From Parvibaculum sp046297875 (GTDB lineage Bacteria; Pseudomonadota; Alphaproteobacteria; Parvibaculales; Parvibaculaceae), in assembly GCF_046297875.1 (NCBI RefSeq), contig NZ_JBKBHD010000001.1:1364001-1428000 (forward strand): DNA of 64,000 nucleotides, written 5' to 3'. A program made the translations under genes and the position numbers. The notes under the pieces are model-generated. The model made no database searches. It saw nothing but the letters and a program-made list of their open reading frames with translations, and was not told the DNA's origin. The stretch's first letter is position 1, and each line of letters begins with the position of its first letter. This document shows positions 61,459 to 64,000 of this stretch, piece by piece.

Positions 61459-61575
61459 GCTGCCAATTTCCGCGCAATCGCGCGCATGGCGCGCGTGGGG
61501 CAGGGGGCTCCAACTGGCGGAAATATCGAAGGAATATGCAAACGAACGCAATCGTTCATGGTTCGTTCGATACGA

Positions 61576-61622
61576 CTCATAACCTGAAGGTCGCAGGTTC
61601 AAATCCTACCCCCGCAACCAAA
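61576..61622 (+). repeat. attR: displaced tRNA-fMet 3' half
   Basis: Matches 39822-39868 with a single change (C for T at 61594). The change puts a C-A mismatch into the T stem, so this copy would make a poorer tRNA 3' half and is not under selection. It includes the encoded CCA and is followed by a terminator. Confidence 0.93.
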
Positions 61623-61649
61623 CTTTCCTGCAAGATATCAAGCACTTAG

Positions 61650-61672
61650 GCCGCCCTTGGGGCGGCTTTTGC
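61650..61672 (+). terminator. Probable original chromosomal terminator of the tRNA/rrn operon
   Basis: A 7-bp stem GCCGCCC / GGGCGGC (61650-61656 with 61660-61666) with a TTG loop and a TTTT tail. It lies 28 bp after attR, where the tRNA terminator would have been before island insertion. Confidence 0.7.
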
Positions 61673-61839
61673 GTGTCGCGTCGTGTTGCAAGGCGGTCCC
61701 GAGAACTCCCCAAAGATTTCAAAGGCTTACGAACATCCCCGATTCCTCCGTGCTACACGGATGCGACACGGGACAGAGGCCTTGTTCGCGGGACGTTCGC
61801 GGCCAATGGCGCTTGCCATCCGCTGCGACCGGAGCCGTC

Positions 61840-62085
61840 ATGATCCCCGACACCATGTCGGAGACCGCCATGCCCAAGACCAACGACGCCGCGCTCGCCG
61901 CGTTCATCGCGCGGAAGGCCGAGATTGACGCGGCCCTTGACCGCATCCGCGCCGCCAGCGACGACCATTTCTTCGCCAGCCCAGGGGACGTGCACTGGGG
62001 CCATGTCACGGCCCTCGCTGACCACGCGGCGCTGCTCAAGCGGATCACGGACGCGATCTACGCCGAGGGCGAACACATCGCCTGA
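61840..62085 (+). CDS. Small conserved-looking hypothetical protein
   Basis: 81 residues from ATG 61840 (MIPDTMSETAMPKTND); a start at the later ATG codons is possible. It is a single acidic helical protein (FIARKAEIDAALDRIRAASDDHF, DVHWGHVTALADHAALLKRITDA). I recall similar short proteins in alphaproteobacterial accessory regions, but there is no function. It is the first gene right of the island, on the same strand as the membrane/TIR pair 81 bp later. Confidence 0.6.
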   Translation: MIPDTMSETAMPKTNDAALAAFIARKAEIDAALDRIRAASDDHFFASPGDVHWGHVTALADHAALLKRITDAIYAEGEHIA

Positions 62086-62166
62086 CGGCACTATATGTTG
62101 TGTGCCGATTGAGTCGGACATACAATCGCGCCGATTCTGCTATTCGACGGGAGCGGCGAATTCACG

Positions 62167-62604
62167 GTGGCGACTGACAAGGACGATCTTCCAAAGCACC
62201 TGGAGCTCATCCTGGATGTGGTCGAGCGCCACGCCCGCAACTCGTTTGTCCTCAAGGGCTGGTCGGTCACGCTGGTCGCTGCAGTGTTCCTGTTGGCCGT
62301 GAGGGGGGCTGAACCGGCGCTCGCCATGGCCGCGGGACTTCTGCCGTCCCTGACCTTCTGGGCCTTGGACGCGTACTATCTTCGGCAGGAACGAATGTTC
62401 CGCGCGCTCTACAATCACGTGCGAAAGGCGGAGCCGAACCCTGCCGACCGCTTCAGCCTCGATGCCCGGCCGTTCGCCGGTGAGGTTGCGAGCTGGTTCC
62501 GCACGTTGGGCGCCACCCCCGTGCTCTGGTTCCATGCGGCTGTCCTCGCAGTTGTCGTCGTTGCGCTGGCATTCTTTTCGTTGAGGCCTCCCGATGCCCC
62601 GTAA
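62167..62604 (+). CDS. Three-helix membrane protein coupled to the TIR-like gene
   Basis: 145 residues from a GTG start. Transmembrane segments lie at about 29-46 (GWSVTLVAAVFLLAV), 50-70 (AMAAGLLPSLTFWALDAYYL) and 118-138 (WFHAAVLAVVVVALAFF). Between the second and third is a cytoplasmic stretch with RQERMFRALYNHVRKAEP. The gene overlaps the TIR-like gene by 11 bp, so the two proteins are probably made together. I recall this membrane family mainly next to MTH538/DUF1863-type TIR-like genes. A membrane-anchored sensor or effector partner is the simplest idea. The start could be later, but the reading frame is certain. Confidence 0.7.
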   Translation: MATDKDDLPKHLELILDVVERHARNSFVLKGWSVTLVAAVFLLAVRGAEPALAMAAGLLPSLTFWALDAYYLRQERMFRALYNHVRKAEPNPADRFSLDARPFAGEVASWFRTLGATPVLWFHAAVLAVVVVALAFFSLRPPDAP

Positions 62605-63376
62605 GGTGTTCTTCAGCTTCCATTACGATGACGTCACGCGCGTCAACGTGGTCCGCAATTCCGACCAGATCACAAGGCGGTATACGAAAGCTGCCCGTTT
62701 CCACGACAAGAGCCTATGGGAAGAGGCGAAGCAACAGGGGGCGCTCGCGATCAAGCGGATGATCAACGGCGGTCTCGACGGCAGCTCGGTCACGTGCGTC
62801 CTGATTGGTAGCCAGACATGGCAACGCCCATGGGTGCGCTACGAGATCATCAAGAGCCTTGCTCGCGGCAACGGCATACTCGGCGTGCGGATTCACGATG
62901 TGGGTTTCAAGCCGGGGCAGCCGACAAACGCTCTTGCCGGGCTCTTCGGAACATCGCTGCCTTCGAACGCGCTCACAGGCTACGGATCCCGCTCGGAGCC
63001 GACACTCGGTGGGCTACTGGGCCTTGCTGCTCAGCGGCCGGCGCCATCACAGAATGCACTGCTCGGCGCCCTGCTGGCTGGCGAGCAGAGCGTAGCACCA
63101 ACGCCGCAGCGGGGACCGAACCCGCTTCGCTATCTCGGTTACACGGTCGACCGGCGCTACGGGTTGGTGCGGTTTCACGAAGTCGGCACCAGTGGGCAGT
63201 GGCGCGAGTACACGGAGGTGCAAGCTGTTCCGCTGCTCTCACTTCCGTGGCTCCCGAGGTTGAAGGATGCCGACAACCTCGAGAACCTGTTCCGCGTCTA
63301 CGACTGGAAACAGGACGATGGCTCGTTCTACTTCCCGACATGGATCGAGCAAGCCGCTGCTCAGGTCGGACGCTAA
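62594..63376 (+). CDS. TIR-like (ThsB/MTH538, DUF1863-type) protein
   Basis: 260 residues. The N-terminal half is the TIR-like fold: RKVFFSFHYDDVTRVNVVRNS is the family start, then SSVTCVLIGSQTWQRPWVRYEI with the conserved Glu after RY, and GILGVRIHDVG. The family includes ThsB of Thoeris, which makes a cyclic ADP-ribose-type signal from NAD. A Gly/Leu/Ala-rich insertion occupies about residues 108-165 (NALAGLFGTSLPSNALTG and similar repeats), followed by a typical C-terminus (LFRVYDWKQDDGSFYFPTWIEQAA). There is no ThsA (SIR2/SLOG) gene in the window. The stop overlaps the converging DUF2190 stop by 4 bp. Confidence 0.82.
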   Translation: MPRKVFFSFHYDDVTRVNVVRNSDQITRRYTKAARFHDKSLWEEAKQQGALAIKRMINGGLDGSSVTCVLIGSQTWQRPWVRYEIIKSLARGNGILGVRIHDVGFKPGQPTNALAGLFGTSLPSNALTGYGSRSEPTLGGLLGLAAQRPAPSQNALLGALLAGEQSVAPTPQRGPNPLRYLGYTVDRRYGLVRFHEVGTSGQWREYTEVQAVPLLSLPWLPRLKDADNLENLFRVYDWKQDDGSFYFPTWIEQAAAQVGR

Positions 63377-63717
63377 GCCGCCGCCGTCGCGACCCCGTCC
63401 AGCCGCACCGCGACGCTGGCAACGCCGTTCCCGGCCGCCTCCACCGCCACGCCGATGGGGAAGCGTCCCGCAGCTGGGGTGTTCACCTGCTTCGCCGTGT
63501 TGTCCCACGCCACGCGCGTGCCGATGGCGAGAACTGCGGCGCTGGCCTTCGGCAGCTGGAACACGCCGGTGGTGGAGAGCTCGACAGGGGCGCCCTCGGC
63601 CGAGGAGTAGGCGGTGATGCCGAAGATGCTGCCGACGATCAGCCCGTCGCCCGAGGCGATGCCGCCTGTGGGCGTGGGCACGGTGATAACGTGGCCGTTC
63701 TGGATGTAGGTCTTCAT
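63373..63717 (-). CDS. DUF2190 phage capsid decoration-like protein
   Basis: A 114-residue protein (MKTYIQNGHVITVPTPTGGI, SGDGLIVGSIFGIT, GVFQLPKASAAVLAIGTRVAWD), a small beta protein of the DUF2190 family that coats or cements phage heads. An AAAGGG lies 8 bases before ATG 63717. It is preceded by a fragment of another phage-like gene, and no other head genes are present, so it is a remnant of a lost prophage. Confidence 0.88.
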   Translation of the reverse strand: MKTYIQNGHVITVPTPTGGIASGDGLIVGSIFGITAYSSAEGAPVELSTTGVFQLPKASAAVLAIGTRVAWDNTAKQVNTPAAGRFPIGVAVEAAGNGVASVAVRLDGVATAAA

Positions 63718-63720
63718 GGG

Positions 63721-63840
63721 TTACAGCCCTTTCGAGGATTGGATGCGGACGACCGAGATGCGGTCGGTCGTCCCCGCGATCTGCCGGTTGAGGTCCGCGA
63801 GATGGAATTGATTTGCCCCGGGCGCGCAATCCTGAAACGG
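63721..63840 (-). pseudogene. 3' fragment of a phage-like gene upstream of DUF2190
   Basis: On the minus strand, a frame ending at TAA (63723-63721) reads FHLADLNRQIAGTTDRISVV then RIQSSKGL. It sits 3 bp before the DUF2190 start, as an upstream phage gene would. No start or N-terminal part is present; the sequence changes to backbone around 63810-63880. The identity is uncertain. Confidence 0.5.
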
Positions 63841-63886
63841 TGAGAACGACCCATTTGGGTCGGAATTGCAGATCAAGGTGGCATGA

Positions 63887-64000
63887 ATGAACAACAACAC
63901 GCTTTACCTCGTGATCGGCCTGCTCGCCGCCGGCGTCATCATTGTCGGTTTCCTGCTCTATCAGGAGCGTCAAAGCGGCGTCAGCATACAAATCGGTGAG
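63887..64000 (+). CDS. Small single-pass membrane protein, truncated by window end
   Basis: 38 residues visible from ATG 63887 (MNNNTLYLVIGLLAAGVIIV, then GFLLYQERQSGVSIQIGE). It has one transmembrane helix, then a basic/polar tail. It resembles short conserved alphaproteobacterial proteins with an LYLVIG...YQE pattern and is probably the point where chromosomal backbone resumes. The function is unknown. Confidence 0.6.
   Translation, partial: MNNNTLYLVIGLLAAGVIIVGFLLYQERQSGVSIQIGE

Noticed and set aside
62594..63376. Complete Thoeris system
   Set aside because: Only the ThsB-like TIR gene is found; no ThsA (SIR2/SLOG or membrane ThsA type with known motifs) in the window.

Overview
The window looks like chromosome of an alphaproteobacterium. 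The supporting evidence is the rrn layout 16S, tRNA-Ile, tRNA-Ala, 23S, 5S, tRNA-fMet, together with alphaproteobacterial neighbours and families (xerD next to accA, lysC followed by a GAF-type ptsP, DUF4167, DUF1178, PAS_5) and high GC with strong third-position bias. The 16S and gene order remind me of Parvibaculum or a close relative in the Hyphomicrobiales. That is recollection, not a database result.

Region 1 (1-33550) is ordinary core chromosome. It opens with the 3' end of xerD, then an ECF41-type sigma operon (membrane protein, CMD/AhpD-like protein, sigma factor) that carries its own probable ECF41 promoter, then accA and a PAS_5 protein. An operon of two epoxide hydrolases and an SLC13-type transporter follows, then secA, a periplasmic parvulin, argJ with a histone-like lysine-rich N-terminal extension, mutT and a lone Flp pilin. 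Next come an NDUFAF5-like methyltransferase, comF, grxC, a nitrilase-family hydrolase, DUF1178, ubiG, lysC, ptsP, a RodZ-like protein, ispG, prfA-prmC, DUF4167, a MOSC protein, clpB and an M23 peptidase.

Region 2 (33993-39866) is a complete rRNA operon with a textbook P1 promoter, a boxA, leader hairpins and a terminal initiator tRNA gene.

Region 3 (39822-61622) is a 21.8-kb genomic island integrated into the 3' end of that initiator tRNA. It is bounded by a 47-bp direct repeat (46/47) of the tRNA 3' half and carries a tyrosine integrase near its right end. Paired GTGGAAGCA repeats lie just inside both ends and probably act as arm sites. The cargo is defence-like. It includes an unfamiliar two-gene unit (a 532-aa protein coupled to a double-HxK phospholipase-D-like protein) and a Fic protein with an inverted-repeat operator. 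A QatB-position gene is followed by a decayed QatC-like gene fused in frame to the tail of a phage gene. The longest operon is WYL regulator, SNF2/PLD-like helicase, DUF4391, type III Mod, type III Res, GIY-YIG/DUF4357. A frameshifted DUF6880-like gene sits by the integrase.

Region 4 (61623-64000) is a second accessory patch. It has a small hypothetical gene, a membrane protein overlapping a ThsB/MTH538-type TIR-like gene, and a phage scar (DUF2190 decoration protein plus a fragment). A conserved-looking small membrane protein, probably backbone, then runs off the window. The best candidates for undescribed biology are the 532-aa/PLD pair, the membrane-protein/TIR pair and the extended type III restriction cluster.
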